Shown: positions 35,601 to 48,767, counted from the first letter of the stretch. The stretch is DNA of 64,000 nt from Mantis religiosa (GCA_030765055.1 CM060951.1:48623791-48687790), one strand, 5' to 3'. Made by a program: numbers and translations. Notes: a model not told the origin generated them from the letters alone.

Positions 35601-36295
35601 AGGAATTCTAACTTTACTTCTCATTTGCAGCTATTTAAAGACCTTTAAGGAACACTCGAAGTACGAAGGGCTACAATTTTAGAGGGTTCCCTGTCTATCT
35701 GGCAGTTAAAGAAAAAAGAAAGCTTAATAGAAAAAATAAGTAACTTTAAGTGAACTGTAAGTCTCTAGATGCAAAACAGTTGACAGAAAAAAGAAGAAAC
35801 AATGCCTACAAGCCGTGATGTGCAGATGGGAGGGGAGAACATACCGTTATAATTTACCCAATTGCCTCAGCCGAGCGATTTCTCTACAGACCAACTTCAG
35901 GCTAAATTCTATTGGCTTCTAATCTCGGTTATAGTCCAGGAAAACGAAACCCACTATTATGCATGTATATAGAACTTATCGACCGGATCAAGAATTATAT
36001 CGAGGACAAGAAATTGGTTTTAGAATAACCAAGAAACACTTTATACCATACCGATATTAAGTGTACTGGTTTCTGAATATATCGGTATTCAAAATGTTTT
36101 ATCTGCTGTAAAGATTGTTATATGGATTTCTTAAATGTAATTTGTGCCCTTAGTTACTCACAATTCTTAATCGGGATACATCCTGACATAAGAAGTTTAA
36201 TTACGAATTGCATACGGAAATTTTGTTGTAAACATGTTATTTAGTATTTATTTGTTTAATAAATCTTAACGTAATATAGTATTTATTATCTGTGT

Positions 36296-36528
36296 AATTT
36301 ACGTCCTCCAACGTGAAGTCACATCGAACGGTGAATGGAATTGGTGAAATGATGTTCGGATGAGTCCAGGGTCCTTAGAGATTTGGGTGGTTACCCCAAA
36401 TTTGTCTTTCAGGATAAGGGAAACCCCGGAAAAAACCTTATCCAAGTAACTCACCCTGACCGAGATTCGAACTCGGGACCTCTTGAACGTGAGGCAGACA
36501 TGCTACCATCTACGCTACCGAGGCGAGT
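36296..36528 (-). mobile_element. SINE family A copy, full-length head
   Basis: Minus-strand head tcgcctcggtagcgtagatg, gtagcatgtctgcctcacgt, then box B gagttcgaatctc; the body and the 3' block ending acttcacgttggaggacgta are all present. Confidence 0.92.
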
Positions 36529-36596
36529 GTAATATAGTAGAAATTAGGTAATAAAGGTTAGTCTTAAAAAGTGAAAGATGATTATAAATTTAAAAA

Positions 36597-37215
36597 ATTT
36601 ACTTACCATCCTTAATAAACATTTTCAAATTTTTTTAAGAAGTTGGTGTAACTTAAGTTCCTCAAAATAAATATAGTATTAAAATTTATTACAATTTTCT
36701 AAAAAGATAAAATTCCTAATAATTAAAAATATGGTATTTATCAATTTAGTTGTTTAGATTGTGATCAGGTTTACATTGGAAAGATGAAACGTAGTTTGCA
36801 AACCAGAAAGAAATAATATTTTCGTAACATTAGACATAAACAAATTGATAAATCAGCCGTAGCAGATCATTTTTGGTCATTTAACCATGAAATAAATCCG
36901 GAAGTTAAGTTATTAAAACAATTAAATGTTCCCATAGATTTAATAGTTTGGGAAAAAATATTTATTTTAAAGATAAAATTCGCGTAATGAATTTTGACAT
37001 ACCGGCAATTGATTCTGTTTTTAGGTTTGTTTCGTCTTCAGATTTTGGTAATACGTAAATACGTAAATACATGGTATCCTTGACAACCAAGTGTGTTGAC
37101 TGAAGATATGGGCAAATGCTCATGAAATTAATTTCGCAAAAACATAATAGAAGTATTGTCATCGGCTTCTTAAGATAAGTGGAGAATACTTACTAAATAT
37201 ATTTATTTGTGTAAA
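36597..37215 (+). mobile_element. Penelope-like 3' end with GIY-YIG endonuclease domain (best copy)
   Basis: From about 36733 the plus strand reads GIYQFSCLDCDQVYIGKMKR then SLQTRKK, with the GIY and YIG motifs, the CxxC between them, and the following Arg typical of the endonuclease domain fused to the RT in Penelope-like elements. After a frameshift near 36810 it continues HKQIDKSAVADHFWSFNHEI, then LLKQLNVPIDLIVWEKIFIL and, after another frame change, MNFDIPAIDSVFRFVSS. A tail of about 170 bp ends gtggagaatacttactaaat. Reverse transcriptase is not present upstream, so the copy is 5' truncated. Confidence 0.78.
36733..37035 (+). pseudogene. GIY-YIG endonuclease domain remnant
   Basis: Catalytic-domain remnant of the element above: GIY at 36733-36741 and YIG at 36771-36779, then KxxR and, after the frameshift, SAVADHFWSFNHEI. 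In this family the domain makes the target-site cleavage for reverse transcription (established for Penelope-like elements). Frameshifts make it inactive. Confidence 0.72.
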
Positions 37216-37219
37216 GGTT

Positions 37220-40200
37220 AGTCATTTTATAGTTAAATATTATTAATTATATATTTAAACTCCTAATAATTTAATAAAGTTTTATTTACTTACCAAAAAG
37301 TTAAATAAATGTTAATTAACTATAACTGTTGAAATGCATCACAATTTCTTTTGTGCATAAACAGACTTCCTCCGTTAAACTTAATTGTAGTCATTTCTCC
37401 TTTTAATTTTATGCTATACTATACTAAAATCTGCTTTCAGTTTGTCGTAAATGCTGATGTATTCCATATCATCATAATTTACAAGGTTTATGATTATGTG
37501 TAATTTCAAACGACATTAAATAATTTTATATAGAAATACTTTAAACCAATTCATTGCAATTTGTATACATGGATTAATATTTAAGTCAGAATATTCATAA
37601 TTTAAACATCACATATATTCAATATTTTTAAAGTTAAATTTGTTTCATAATAATGTATTTTCATTTGTAATTTCGATATTGTATATATGGATATACTTGA
37701 AAATTTTTGTTACTCCTTGAATTTTATATCGTACCACAAACATGTTTCTACACTTTAGATCTATTCATTCCGCAAAATAAATAAAAAATTAATCTCAATA
37801 TCTGATGTAAAGTACACTTACTTAGACATATATGATCCGATAATAAAGTAGAAGTCTACAACAAATGCAATTTTGTTATCCTGAACTCAGGAATAAACTA
37901 TTTCTGAGTTGGAGTTATATCTCTTCTGTATGTTCAGAGGTTTCATTTAAAAATTAATTTACTCTTTTTACTAAAAGAAAGCGTGAAAAGCAATCTCATA
38001 CCAGAGCTGAAAGTATCCTTAGTATTAATCATCACCTATTATAAAGCACAGGCATGACACTCGAAGTACCATGTTTTAACTTTTCCATGTCACACTTTCG
38101 TTACATCCGTTAACAGACCTACTTTCCAAGAAGGTATTATTTTCACAGAGATGAGGAATACATTTGGTTTACTTTCATTTGTATTATTACTATATCGTTA
38201 TGAGTCATAATTAAATCTTTCGAGTTCTACTTTTGATCTAAATTTTTGCATTTTAAATATATTCCAGGGAGAAGGGAACAAAAAAGAAAAGAAAACAACT
38301 GTGAATAGTTAGGCAAAGTGTTTCATTAACGGTTTTCCTTCATGTTATCCTTTACAATCGATTAAGAAAGGATAATGATGCTCTTCCATTCACAGTTTTG
38401 AGGTACCTTGACCAGCGGTATATTTTTAATGTTAAAGCAAATGTGGCTAATGTTCATACGCTTGTTATACGAACGTTTTTCCTAAAATAATTTTAAAATG
38501 ATACATTTGAATACATTAATGTATACTTTATTATATCCTACACCAGCCTAATATACAAACATAAAGAAGTTGTTACGTTCTTTGATTTAAGAAAAGGGTC
38601 CTATGCACACAACACTATAAATACGCACATAATATCTTATGAAATTAAAATCTCAGTATTAGGGTTACAACATGCACATAGAGTAAGTGATACCTGTAGT
38701 CCAACAGAACTGCGATTTTAATCCTTCTTAGTTGTTATCTACTACTGACTTTTCTCTCATATCTTAAGAATTTTTGTAAACTACTGCAACCATTAACAAC
38801 TCTAAACATTTGAAACAATTTCACTTCCTTTAAACAGAGCTTAGGCGTCTTAAGTGGCAATGTTATAGTTAATGTAGTATTTACTTAAAAAAGAAAAGAG
38901 CAATATTCGTTACACTTCATTATTGCCTGTTTCTTAATTAACATTTAATCTACAAATAGTCTCTTTATGTAGTTCTATTGTTAATGGAATATACGAAAAT
39001 GATCTCATTAGAGAATTAGAGTTGAAGGTATTATTTTCACAGGTAAATTATAGAGAAAATAAAACTAGGAACCAATGGAATACCTATTAGAAAATTATCT
39101 ACAATTTTTTTTCTTCATGAAATTGACCAACTCCACTCAGGCACATACACATGTGGACATACACAAACACGGACACACAAACACGCACACACATAAACAC
39201 ACACGATGGCCTTTTCCTTTTTTTTTTCTTTTTTTAGTTCCAGGAGTCCCTAAACTTATGTTTCCAGTGAAACTTCTATATCAAATCTTTGGGTAAATAC
39301 AATACTTCCGCAACAATACGTCTTAATATTGTTTTAACAAAGCTATTCTAATAATTTAAATACGAAGGAATAACACTGTACTATTGAACCGGCTTAGTTA
39401 TGTTGTAATGAAACCAATAGGTTAAGAATTCTGGGCAGAATAATGTTGAAAATACATTTTACTAATTCCACAATTCATTCATAGGCTTTATTGAAAACTG
39501 TCGAAAGTAAATAGCTTGGTAAAGCTGTGTGACTGTAATTACTAATAGAAATAATGATTTCTGAACCTTTTTATTCTCCTCAAATAATGAGGTAAAGCAA
39601 CACCCTTAGAATACATATTATTTAAAATATAATTTATTGTCAGCTGAATGGAACATTTTACAAGTTTAATAATTTACAATTAGATATTAGTCAAATTTTA
39701 ACTTTAAGTATCAATCGAAGTTTGTCTCACTGTCTGGTATGTTTCCATTTATGATTTATGTTAAACGCTTACTTAATATCATTACGCCTTTAAAAAGAAA
39801 ACATAGTTATTGGTATTTTTAAAGAGTAACGATTTTAGGACCATATGTTTATCCTAAACATCTAAGAAACATGCAAGTGTACTTATTTTCAAATTTAATA
39901 ACGCTCTTTTAATACTTTTGGGCAAAATTAGTAGCATATATTGCGTTGGCAATTTTAATTACTGTCCCATTGTGAAACTATTATAATAAAAGTTATTGAA
40001 GGTATGTTGCTGTTGGCAACATTATTTCAAATACAGAAATGTTAGCCTAATAAATAATAAATATTTTCATGTAGTAAAGAGAGTACTTTTTCACAGAACG
40101 TAATATAACTTTTGAGAACAAGAAATTTAATAAACCATCCGTAGAAAGCTAGCATTAGTCTAAGAATGCCATAATTTTTGCAACATTTTGTTAAAAAATA

Positions 40201-40370
40201 CATAAAATCTTGATATGTTAAGGGTATAAACTTTATGGTATTGGTATGTTTGATTTGTATTGGATATACAATCTATTTCTGTAGAAGTCAACGCGGCACA
40301 TAGGACATCTGGAAAGCGACAGAAGTGTCCAATGGATACCGTTTTTTCTCACACAAAAAGAAGTAGCGGC
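37220..40370. other. 3.1 kb AT-rich, no gene or transposon recognised
   Basis: Only a short CA-rich simple repeat (about 39140-39206, acacacaaacacgcacacac type) and a T-rich run at 39218-39237 stand out. Confidence 0.5.
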
Positions 40371-40414
40371 TACTAAACAAACGAGCTGCAAAATAACAAA
40401 AGCCATTCACTCAC

Positions 40415-40591
40415 CAAGACAGCAACTGAAGAGATCGCTGCAGCTACCGCAAGTTGTGGAAGTATCGGAGTACACCTGTCTTCTGAAGGCCAAGGCAGGC
40501 TGGTTGTTCTTCCTTCGGCGGCTTCCAGGTCAGAAATATCGGTCACCGTGTTGCTAGACGCTTCACTATCCGGGAGGGATGGTCGTCGCAT
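40415..40591 (-). CDS. Candidate first coding exon, 59 residues, ends in a consensus splice donor
   Basis: This GC-rich island in AT-rich surroundings is open on the minus strand from an ATG at 40589-40591 and runs 59 codons to CTTG|GTGAGTGAATGG, a near-perfect donor (phase 0). The product starts MRRPSLPDSEASSNTV, is acidic/Ser-Thr-rich, and ends in a hydrophobic stretch, PILPQLAVAAAISSVAVL, that looks like the start of a transmembrane helix. This layout (polar cytoplasmic N-terminus, then TM1 opening with LPQL) resembles insect MFS sugar-transporter N-termini, but that is a guess. No partner exon was found. It cannot splice directly to the 18510 exon, because phase-0 entry there meets a stop. 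Confidence 0.45.
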
Positions 40592-40628
40592 ACCTCCTCA
40601 CGAGGAAAACACATTCTGCATCTGTTGG

Positions 40629-40640
40629 GCCTTTTTATGG
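40629..40640 (-). promoter_or_regulatory. Possible TATA box upstream of the 40.4-kb exon
   Basis: Minus strand reads CCATAAAAAGGC about 40 nt upstream of the ATG of the candidate exon at 40415-40591. If used, it would place a start site around 40605 and give a very short leader. It is a weak call because the surroundings are AT-rich; an acceptor-like tttcccatag just upstream is the competing explanation. Confidence 0.2.
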
Positions 40641-40649
40641 ACCTATGGG

Positions 40650-43110
40650 AAAGCTACGTGGACCGGTAATTTTGCGTTTCGCAGAACTGACAGCTGTCCA
40701 TGAATTTCTACAGCTTAGTTTGGCCAGGTCGACAACCTACGTATAGTGGGCAGTAAGATCTGGTTGGCTTTTAAAATAATAACATTCACATTTTTAAAGA
40801 TTACAGAGCAAATGCTTTATTCTTATTTCTCATGTAGGTCGATATGAGCTGTTTTATCCCTGTTTTTTTATATCACGGAACGTATCTATGAAAACAAAAT
40901 ATAAATCCACAGTTTTATTATGATTGTTTACATTTTGATCACAATTATTTCACATAAAACTGTGAGAAAGTAAGTCAAAAATGGTTAAAGTATGAATATT
41001 ATATTTATAATTCATTTTTGGTGTAGCAATATAAACCACGCGGTTTATCGTATTATTTTCAAATTTTTAATTTGAGCTTGGGAACAAAGAAAAAAAATCT
41101 TTTTGTCCATGTATGTCATACTTTTAATTAGTTTTGAAAAAAATGTTATGTACTCGTTATTCTACTTCCAAACTTTTATCGGTGAGCTATTTCAGCTCCT
41201 AAAAATTTTAAGGTAATACTTTATAAACTATCGTGCAATTAATCTTTAAAATATGGGGAAAAAGAGATCGAAAAAATTAAATCTAAAATTCCACGCAGTG
41301 CTTTATCTAAATGGTACAAGCCAATTAAATATCCTTTTGTGACTTTAAAATTGTTGGTATTAAGATTTCTGCAGCGTGAAAGTGCAAGTACGTAATAATA
41401 GTAGGTGAAACACAGAAACGATAAAAACCTAAAAGTTTTAAATTTTTGCTAAATTTCACTTATGCATTAAGAGGTCAATAGGTTGAAATGCACTTGGCTT
41501 TCAAAACTACCAAGTAAATGCCAGTCAGATAAAGTTAAAAACAAGCATGAACAAAAAATATCCATGCTTTTAAACTTCGCCTGAAATTGATTATTATCAA
41601 CACGAAAGATAAAATTTTTTAGACTTTTATAATAAATCTAAACTATGTATCTGCCACAAATTGCGAAATTTTTCCAACACGTTTCGTAAACTCAGTAAGC
41701 AACAAGTTTTGGACAGATGAAAGCCGGTAGTAATGTATATTGATTGAAGAATTGTGTGTGAAACTTATTGAAATTCCAATTTGGTATGTAGTGTAAATGA
41801 ATTGTCAACTATCACCTCATTAGGAAACTTTTAATCATTAAGACATGAATTCATTGTGTTACTGCCATCGCCATCTAAAGAAATAAGAAATACGTAATTA
41901 CACATGACAGTTGAAGAGAGAATCAGAATGGGTTCGAGTATGAATAGGTTAGTTTAAATAGATGCATTTTGTCGTTGCTAAATTAATTGAACAGTATATT
42001 GTTACTGAAACGTGTAGGTACTTTATAATATATACAGAGTACTTTATTATATTTGTAGTTGGAGCTATTTCGGGGCTGACACAGCTTTACAAAACGAACA
42101 AGGTAGAAAAATAGCGTTTTCGTCAACTAATAGTGAGCAAATGGTTCTCATAATTGCTGCTGCAACGCCCAGACTGAGGAACACAGAAGTCTCTGAAAAT
42201 TACTCACAAAAAGTGTTTTAATTGTTTTATGGACTGGCCCTAGCGGTCACAAGAGTAAATATTTTCTGAAATGGCACAGAAATACTGAAAAAATAAAAAT
42301 CTCTTGCAAAAACAGAGAATGTTCTCAATACTTCGAAAGCTGAAAATGTCCATGTAAGTTTCCAAGCTCTCAACTGCTAATTGCCCATAGTCTGTGTATA
42401 ATTTAATATAACATATCCAAAATATACATCTAGTAATAGTTGCGTCCCTCCTCTACCAGCCCTTTCCTCCTACTTTCTCCTTTCTGCCAGGAACTCCCAC
42501 TATAAACATACAAGTGTCCCATTCTTCATTCTTCATTATATATATAAAAGTCCTTCTTCAGGTTAATATCCACTTCCTTTTCCAAACGTCTACCTGAATG
42601 CGCAGTATTTAAACTCATGCTCACTATACCAAAAGTGTTTTTGATAACCAAATGTTCTTTCGTATTATCCGTTTAGACTGTAGGTTGCTATGTTTAATCA
42701 GACTTAGCATGGTTTGAGGCCACCACGCTCAAATTTTCAAGTCTATTCAACTTATCAGTTACACTGATTCTTATCAGAACTGACAAACACAAAAGCTGAT
42801 GAGACTAAACCACATTCCATAGTAATGGAAGGTGAAAATACACAGCCATTGTCACAAGTATTTTGCATTTAAATTTAGATACTCTTGTGAGAATACATAT
42901 TTTTTAAGTGTACTAGTGAAACTGAAAGAAAATGAAAAGAAAAATGTATTTATAACCGAAAATTATAATATATTCAGTGTAACTGTACTCTTATATGTGC
43001 AATTTATTTCGTATAGTTTTATAATCTTTTAATCTTAATCCCTATAGTTTTTCTGTTTTAAATAAGTTTTTCACTTTCTTACAAATATTTCAAATTTTAT
43101 GAGTACTTAA
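40650..43110. other. 2.4 kb AT-rich, nothing recognised
   Basis: No coding frame, RNA gene or repeat end supported on either strand. Confidence 0.5.
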
Positions 43111-43112
43111 AA

Positions 43113-43215
43113 CGTCTTGCCGTAGTACTGAATTTTTCATGTTGACTCTATCAAAAAACCTTAGCTTATAGATGGCTAGTGTGAAGAAATGATTAATTTC
43201 CATCATTAACTAAAA
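43113..43215 (+). mobile_element. SINE family C, 3' fragment
   Basis: Carries only the 3' part: tgaatttttcatgttgactc, ccttagcttatagatggcta and gaaatgattaatttccatca, as at the end of the copy at 53690-53895. Confidence 0.7.
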
Positions 43216-43317
43216 TAATAAGAGTTAAATAATGAAGCCTAGGACTCAATAACTTACGATAGTAAGTCGCCACAAACAGTGTATCTCAAATGCGAGAGCT
43301 CCTAGTGGTCTACCGGG

Positions 43318-43470
43318 GAAATATACGAGTCAAATGGAGAATTTAATGTCATGAAGGCAAGTTGGCCATGGTAGCTCAATGGGTTAGAGCGACTGGACGG
43401 AAATCGGTAGATCCGTGGTTCAAATCCCGGCCGTAGCATTGAATTTTTCATGTTGACTCTATGTTTATGC
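43318..43470 (+). mobile_element. SINE family C copy (tRNA-derived head)
   Basis: The 5' block caaatggagaatttaatgtc is followed by a tRNA-like head (ggccatggtagctcaatggg then ttagagcgactggacgg, box B tggttcaaatcccgg) and the tail ttgaatttttcatgttgact. Truncated before the final block, which lies about 150 bp upstream as a separate fragment. Confidence 0.82.
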
Positions 43471-43924
43471 TTATTATGGCACTGTTCAAAAACAAAACAA
43501 TTGACACATTTTTAACAATATGTATGTTTAAAAGTTAGATTACTGCTGCTTAAAAATAAATATTATGCAGTAGTCATATGTACAAAGAAAATAAAAAGGA
43601 GAATCAGTCACATTGACAAATTCAAGCTATGACAAGGTTGAGGATCAAAGAACCAATTCCAATACCAAACCACCTCTAAGGTTATTTAGGTAAGATGTAT
43701 GCTTTTTATCAAAGTTTCTGTAATAATATTAACGTCTAAGTAATTGATGCTTAAAACAGAAGCCGAAGTCAAAATGTACTTCCCAATTTATGTAATCAAA
43801 TCATAGTTCAAAGAAGAAAAGAAGAGAAAAAGAGAGAAAGTAATAAAAGTGAGAGAACATATATAAGTATAGCGAAGAAAGCCCTATAAAGATAAGAGGG
43901 GAGGGATTATATCTGTTATTTTTG

Positions 43925-44119
43925 TCAATTTACGTCCTCCAACGTTATGTCATATCGGACGATGAATGAAATGATGCTCAAATGAGCCCAGGTTCCATAG
44001 ACCTTAGAGTTACCCGACATTCGTCTCTCAGGATATGGGAAAACCCCGGGAGAAACCATATCCAGATAACTCACCCTGACCGAGATTCGAAATCGGGACC
44101 TCTTGAACGAGGCGGGCAT
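43925..44119 (-). mobile_element. SINE family A copy
   Basis: Minus-strand copy with the head shortened (deletion between the gcctcg start and gttcaagaggtcccgattt) but box B, body and cgttggaggacgtaaattga 3' end present. Confidence 0.9.
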
Positions 44120-44129
44120 TGTTTGTATT

Positions 44130-47055
44130 AACCTCCCGTATGCACCTTAAAATGCTTATTGAGTAATCCTGTTAGAAAGAAAACTCAATTTTTCCAAAAG
44201 CTGTTCCCTAAACAAGTTACACTATCTTGTTTCCAATTCAGCACCTACTCCTGAATCTTCTCTGGTTATAGAAACAGAAAGTCCCTCTCTTATCAGGAAG
44301 TATAACAGTCATAGAGATACACTAGGCAGTTACCTCATCCTTTCTGCAATTTCTAGTTATAGGTTCATCCTTGTATAGTTCTAATCAACGTCAAGTTGCC
44401 TGAAATGACTATGTTCAGAAATTAATGCAACTACTCCCTATTTATGTTTCTATCCAATTTCAGAAAAGTTGCGGAAAGACTGCTGCATGGACCTAAGACC
44501 AGTTTTCTGGTTTTTATATGCCCAGGATGAGTTTGCCACCTGAGATAGATTTTTTTCCCTATTCCATGTTTTAATAGACTTTGGCAGTGCATGTTCTCAT
44601 TACAACCTTGAGCAATACAAGCTATCGGCAAAACAGCTTGGGTATCGACTTCTATCGGCTTTGATCTTATTTTATCAACGCAATGAAGCGCTAAATTAAA
44701 GCTGCATTTCTTTTTAACAACAAGTATTTGTATTATTGAATATTTCTATCAGGACAGCGTAGATAGGTTAATCTTGGCTTATAAATGTCAACTAAAAGCT
44801 GTATTTATTAAGTTTATATATTCCAATTATTTACATAAAATAATCTTATATGCTTTAGAGTAGAGATTTCACCAATGAATTTCGTAACAATGTCCTACAA
44901 AAATATGAAAATATCAGAAATAACTACTGATCAACCTCTACATCTATTCTCTCTCGTAATTAAAATGTTGTTCAGTATGCAGTGCTGGTAAACAGTCTTC
45001 GTAAATAGCTTCATGAGAAGCACGAAAAAGAAGAAGGTAATCCCATTTGGATCACTTAATGAAAGAAAGAAATGATAAAACATTTAAAAAGACTCAGCTA
45101 TATTCGTAACAGAAATTACAAAACAAAAAGCGTAAAAAGCTCTCAAAATCCGTCTAAATAACTGAAGTCCACATTTAAAACCTGGAAGTGTCATATAAAC
45201 GATATATAATAAGTGTAAATTAATAACCTACCCGTTCATATAACACATTAAAAACAAAATATTAATTTATGAACTTAAACTCGAAGTTAAATAGATAAAT
45301 CACCTGCCTGGTGAGCGACGGGTGTCAGATTCGATTTCCAGCTGGAGAATGGAAATTTTGCTCTAATCAAGACTATTTTCTATAAATAAAATACAAAAAG
45401 CCAATGAAAACTGTATGCAAGTTAACAATATTGCCACCATATGTTACAAAGGCCATCTATATGAGCATTGCAATTAAAAGTGTTGACTAAATTGAACAAA
45501 AAAGTAATGTATACCTTTTATAAATGTTTATTTGCACATAAACGTTTCTATTTATGCCTTAAAGGAACACTGTTTTCTAAAAGTAATTGCAATCTGCCCT
45601 AAACTGATCAGTCTGTTAAGTCCAGAAGTAGACCACTACCTAAAATACCCAGTATTGTTTCTGAGGTAGTAGTTTTGGGTTTATTTGGAGGCATTAAAAA
45701 TAATTACTTAAAAAACTTAAACAAAGAGTTATTTAAAACTCTTGTGATACTATAGATAACAAAAATAAACAAAATATTTAAGATAACTATGCAAAAACAC
45801 TGTTGAACAACCACAACTATGCAGGAGGAAAGTGCACATGAAATATGACATAATCTGACTAAAGAAACAGAATGTCACTTATGCCACTTTGCCACAATTT
45901 TAAGCAAACATTAGCTTACAACCATTATTTGCACAAAAAATATATAGTAACCTAAATTTGGTTACCAATTTGTGAAACCAGAATTTGTAGTGTCATGTAT
46001 TGGATTACTTAGCTTCATAAAGATATCCCAAGTGTCTTAAGATACTAAAAATTGCATCATTTGGTGCAACACAATGTTATAAAAATAGCATTAATTTCAT
46101 TAATTACCCGGTATTGTCCATAGTATGATGGTTCATCCCTACAACATTTAGCGCAGATAATATATGCAGCTGAGTGACATTCACTTTGTCGTATTCAGGC
46201 TACCTGTCGATATTTATAGAGAAAATCTCACTGGCAGTTTAAATAAAACCTCAATATAAAACCTTGATCAAAACCAATGTATAATCAACACAATACAGTA
46301 AAAGTAATGATAATTCTTTTCGTCCAAAATACTGTTGTTAATCTATGAGTATGTTCTTACTTGGTTTTGGTATCTGTATTTAATGTAAATTGTTCTTCCG
46401 AATTAATACAAATAATGTATAATTTTATATGTTTGATTGTATACCTGGATATTTAATGTACATTTTTATAAATGTTACTAATTGTACTACATTGTTAAGA
46501 TGGTTGCGGTATGATATGGGAAGTTGAAGCGGCATTAAATAAATTTAATAAAAAGCAATGTATACAACCACAAAGAAATAATGAAAAAATAAAAACAAAG
46601 GAAAGATCTAATTTGGCTGTGATATTAATCCCTCATCGACGTCAAAGAAGAAATAAATGCATATTAAGTGAGCTTGTGCAATTTTTTGAGATCATGAAAA
46701 CCTAAATACTTTTAGTTATGATCGCCATTGGTCTTACGATATGGTCTTGCAAGGCTTGTAGCTTTATGTACAAAATGAAATAACTGTGTGAAATGTAATT
46801 TGCAATCAAAGCTAGACAGTAAATTTTGCTTTGTGCCAAAGGTTATCTATTTGGTCGAAATCGTTGCAATGGTGTAGAAACTTACAAAGAATTCACACAT
46901 ACGCACATACATATTCCGACTTTTATATGTCTTTAGATTAAGACATTGTGAAGAGAGCAATAACAGGGGTGGACACAGTTAAACAGACATGCATTCACAC
47001 ACTTCACGCTGTCATATCCCAATCTTTAGTTAAATACATTTATAGAAGAGACTTA
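44130..47055. other. 2.9 kb AT-rich, no gene recognised
   Basis: One possible SINE-head remnant at about 45300-45350 (ctgcctggtgagcgacgggt, then gattcgatttcc). Otherwise nothing supported. Confidence 0.45.
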
Positions 47056-47061
47056 ACATAC

Positions 47062-47618
47062 TGTGACTTTGTGGGTTCGCGAAATGAAAAGTCCAATTTC
47101 ACCACTCAAAAATGTGCTTTATTTCCACCGACTTACAGTTAAACTCTTTCCAATTACACAGAATTACTTGCTGCACACAATTACAATTCACCAGTTCGTC
47201 CGTTACAATTTCACTTGTACTCGCGATTACATCAACTCCGATACTCATACACAGTTACGTACAGTCTTCCGTTGCACAATCCTTTCGTTCATTAACACGT
47301 CACTGACTAACACTGCCTTCTTACACCAAGAACTGTCCTCACTCACACACTAACCAACTGACTGACTGACTGACTCTCTGTCTGTCTGTAACTCTCTTTA
47401 TATAGGAATATCGCCGGTTTCTAGTGACCAGGAGAATGTTCCAGATTACGTAATTTCGAGAAACAGGTGTAGAGAAAACAGGCGACACAGTCATGTTTTT
47501 TCCCTGACCACAGTCTGTCACCACTACAAGACAAACGAGGAGGAGGTGTGGCTAACCGAACCTCCCCTGCCTTCCGCTGCCAGCTGCTTTCACAGGGTGT
47601 TCCAGCGCTCCCGTTACA
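47062..47618 (-). repeat. 3' LTR
   Basis: 557 bp; on the minus strand it begins TGTAACGGGAGCGCTGGAAC and ends ACCCACAAAGTCACA. It contains a GACT/CTGT simple-repeat stretch, TATATAAAG (47396-47404) and AATAAA (47118-47123). Confidence 0.93.
47396..47404 (-). promoter_or_regulatory. LTR TATA box
   Basis: The minus strand reads TATATAAAG upstream of the AATAAA at 47118-47123, in the right order for U3-R. The same box occurs in the 5' LTR at 49151-49159. Confidence 0.6.
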
Positions 47619-47631
47619 CTGCTCCCTCCTC
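47619..47631 (-). promoter_or_regulatory. Polypurine tract
   Basis: GAGGAGGGAGCAG on the minus strand lies immediately before the TG of the 3' LTR, the expected plus-strand primer position. Confidence 0.7.
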
Positions 47632-48767
47632 AAAGCTGTTCGCCCCGAACAGCCCCATCGTAGCGTGCGAGGCGGTCCAGGTGTACCACCAGCATCTGCT
47701 CGGAGTCTCAGCCAGAAGTAGCGCTGCCGTAGTTTGTGAATCATTCGGTTCGCTCCCAGGTGTCCTCCTGAAGTACCGGCGTGCACTTCCTCCAAGACTT
47801 CCGGGACCTTGCTCCGGGGAAGTACCAACTGTCCTCTCTGCGCCTTCCCATCGGTTGACTCCCATACCCGGAACAGCACGCCCTCTCTGGTCTTCAACGA
47901 GTCCCATTGGGCCCAGTGCGACTTATAGGTAGCGCTCCTCGGTGCGATGTCCTCCCAGGTTGGTCTCGTCCCTGCGTCCACTTCCCTCAAGAGTGGCCCC
48001 AAGTCTGCGTCCGCCAGCTGCTCCCTCCTCAGGCCTGCGCTATCCCAGCCTTCAGCAGGCACTGCCACAACTACTCGGACTGCTGCGGCACGCTCCTCCT
48101 CTTCCACTCTTGTGCGCTCGTGGCCGTCCTGGATCTGCGATAGGACACCTCCAATGCAATGGTCGCTGGCGTCGGTGTCCACAATGAAGACGCCACCCGG
48201 TTGTGGGAAACCCAAAATTGAAGCACTGCACAGGGTCCCCTTCGGGTGCTGGAAAGCGTCTTCGGCGTCCTCCGTCCACACATAAGGCCAGTTTTCCTCC
48301 GTCAGGCGGGTGAGGGGTTTTGCGATGTTGTCGGCCTTTTCCTCTAAATCATTAAGGCGGTCGTCTACTTGACCCTTCCGTTTGCCCAGGTTCGCGACGT
48401 CATCCCTCACGCCGGCCAAACGTTCCTCAAACTTTGCGGCGAGAGCCTCGTTCGCCGCCTTCATTTCCGTGGCCAGACTGCCGTTCGCTGCTCTCATTTC
48501 TGTGGTTAACTCGGCCTTCATTTCTTCCATCTCCGCGGTGATGTTGTCGTTGGCCGTCTTCATTTGTTTCAACTCAGCGATGAGGTTGTTGTTTGCCGCT
48601 TCTATTTTTGCAGCGAGGTTTTCATTTGCCGTCTTCATTTCCGAGATTAGTTCGGCCTTCATTTCTTCCATCTTCCTGGTGATGTTGTCTTTAGCCGTCT
48701 TCATTTCCGTCAGTTCCGCCTTCATTTCCATCATCTTCTCCAAAATTTTCTCCAATGCCGCGTCCAT
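47619..48767 (-). CDS. Fused Gag coiled-coil / RNase H / integrase-N fragment ORF
   Basis: An open minus frame runs from a probable start, MDAALEKILEKMMEMKAELT (48765-48767), through the whole internal region into the LTR (stop near 47421). Residues 1 to about 150 are a coiled coil built from imperfect repeats of the type EMKAELTTEMKAANENLAAK. Next comes the RT-RNase H connection LTEENWPYVWTEDAEDAFQH and RNase H opening GVFIVDTDASDHCIGGVLSQ with the first catalytic Asp, then a linker and LVLPRSKVPEVLEEVHAGTS, GGHLGANRMIHKLRQRYFWL, the HH half of the integrase zinc-binding domain. Protease, RT palm and DDE core are deleted, and the late part may be frame-shifted relative to the parent. It likely moved using enzymes from a full-length relative. 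Confidence 0.75.

Noticed and set aside
47546..48285. Several plus-strand frames of 70-130 codons over the gypsy interior
   Set aside because: Shadows of the minus-strand coding frame in GC-rich sequence.
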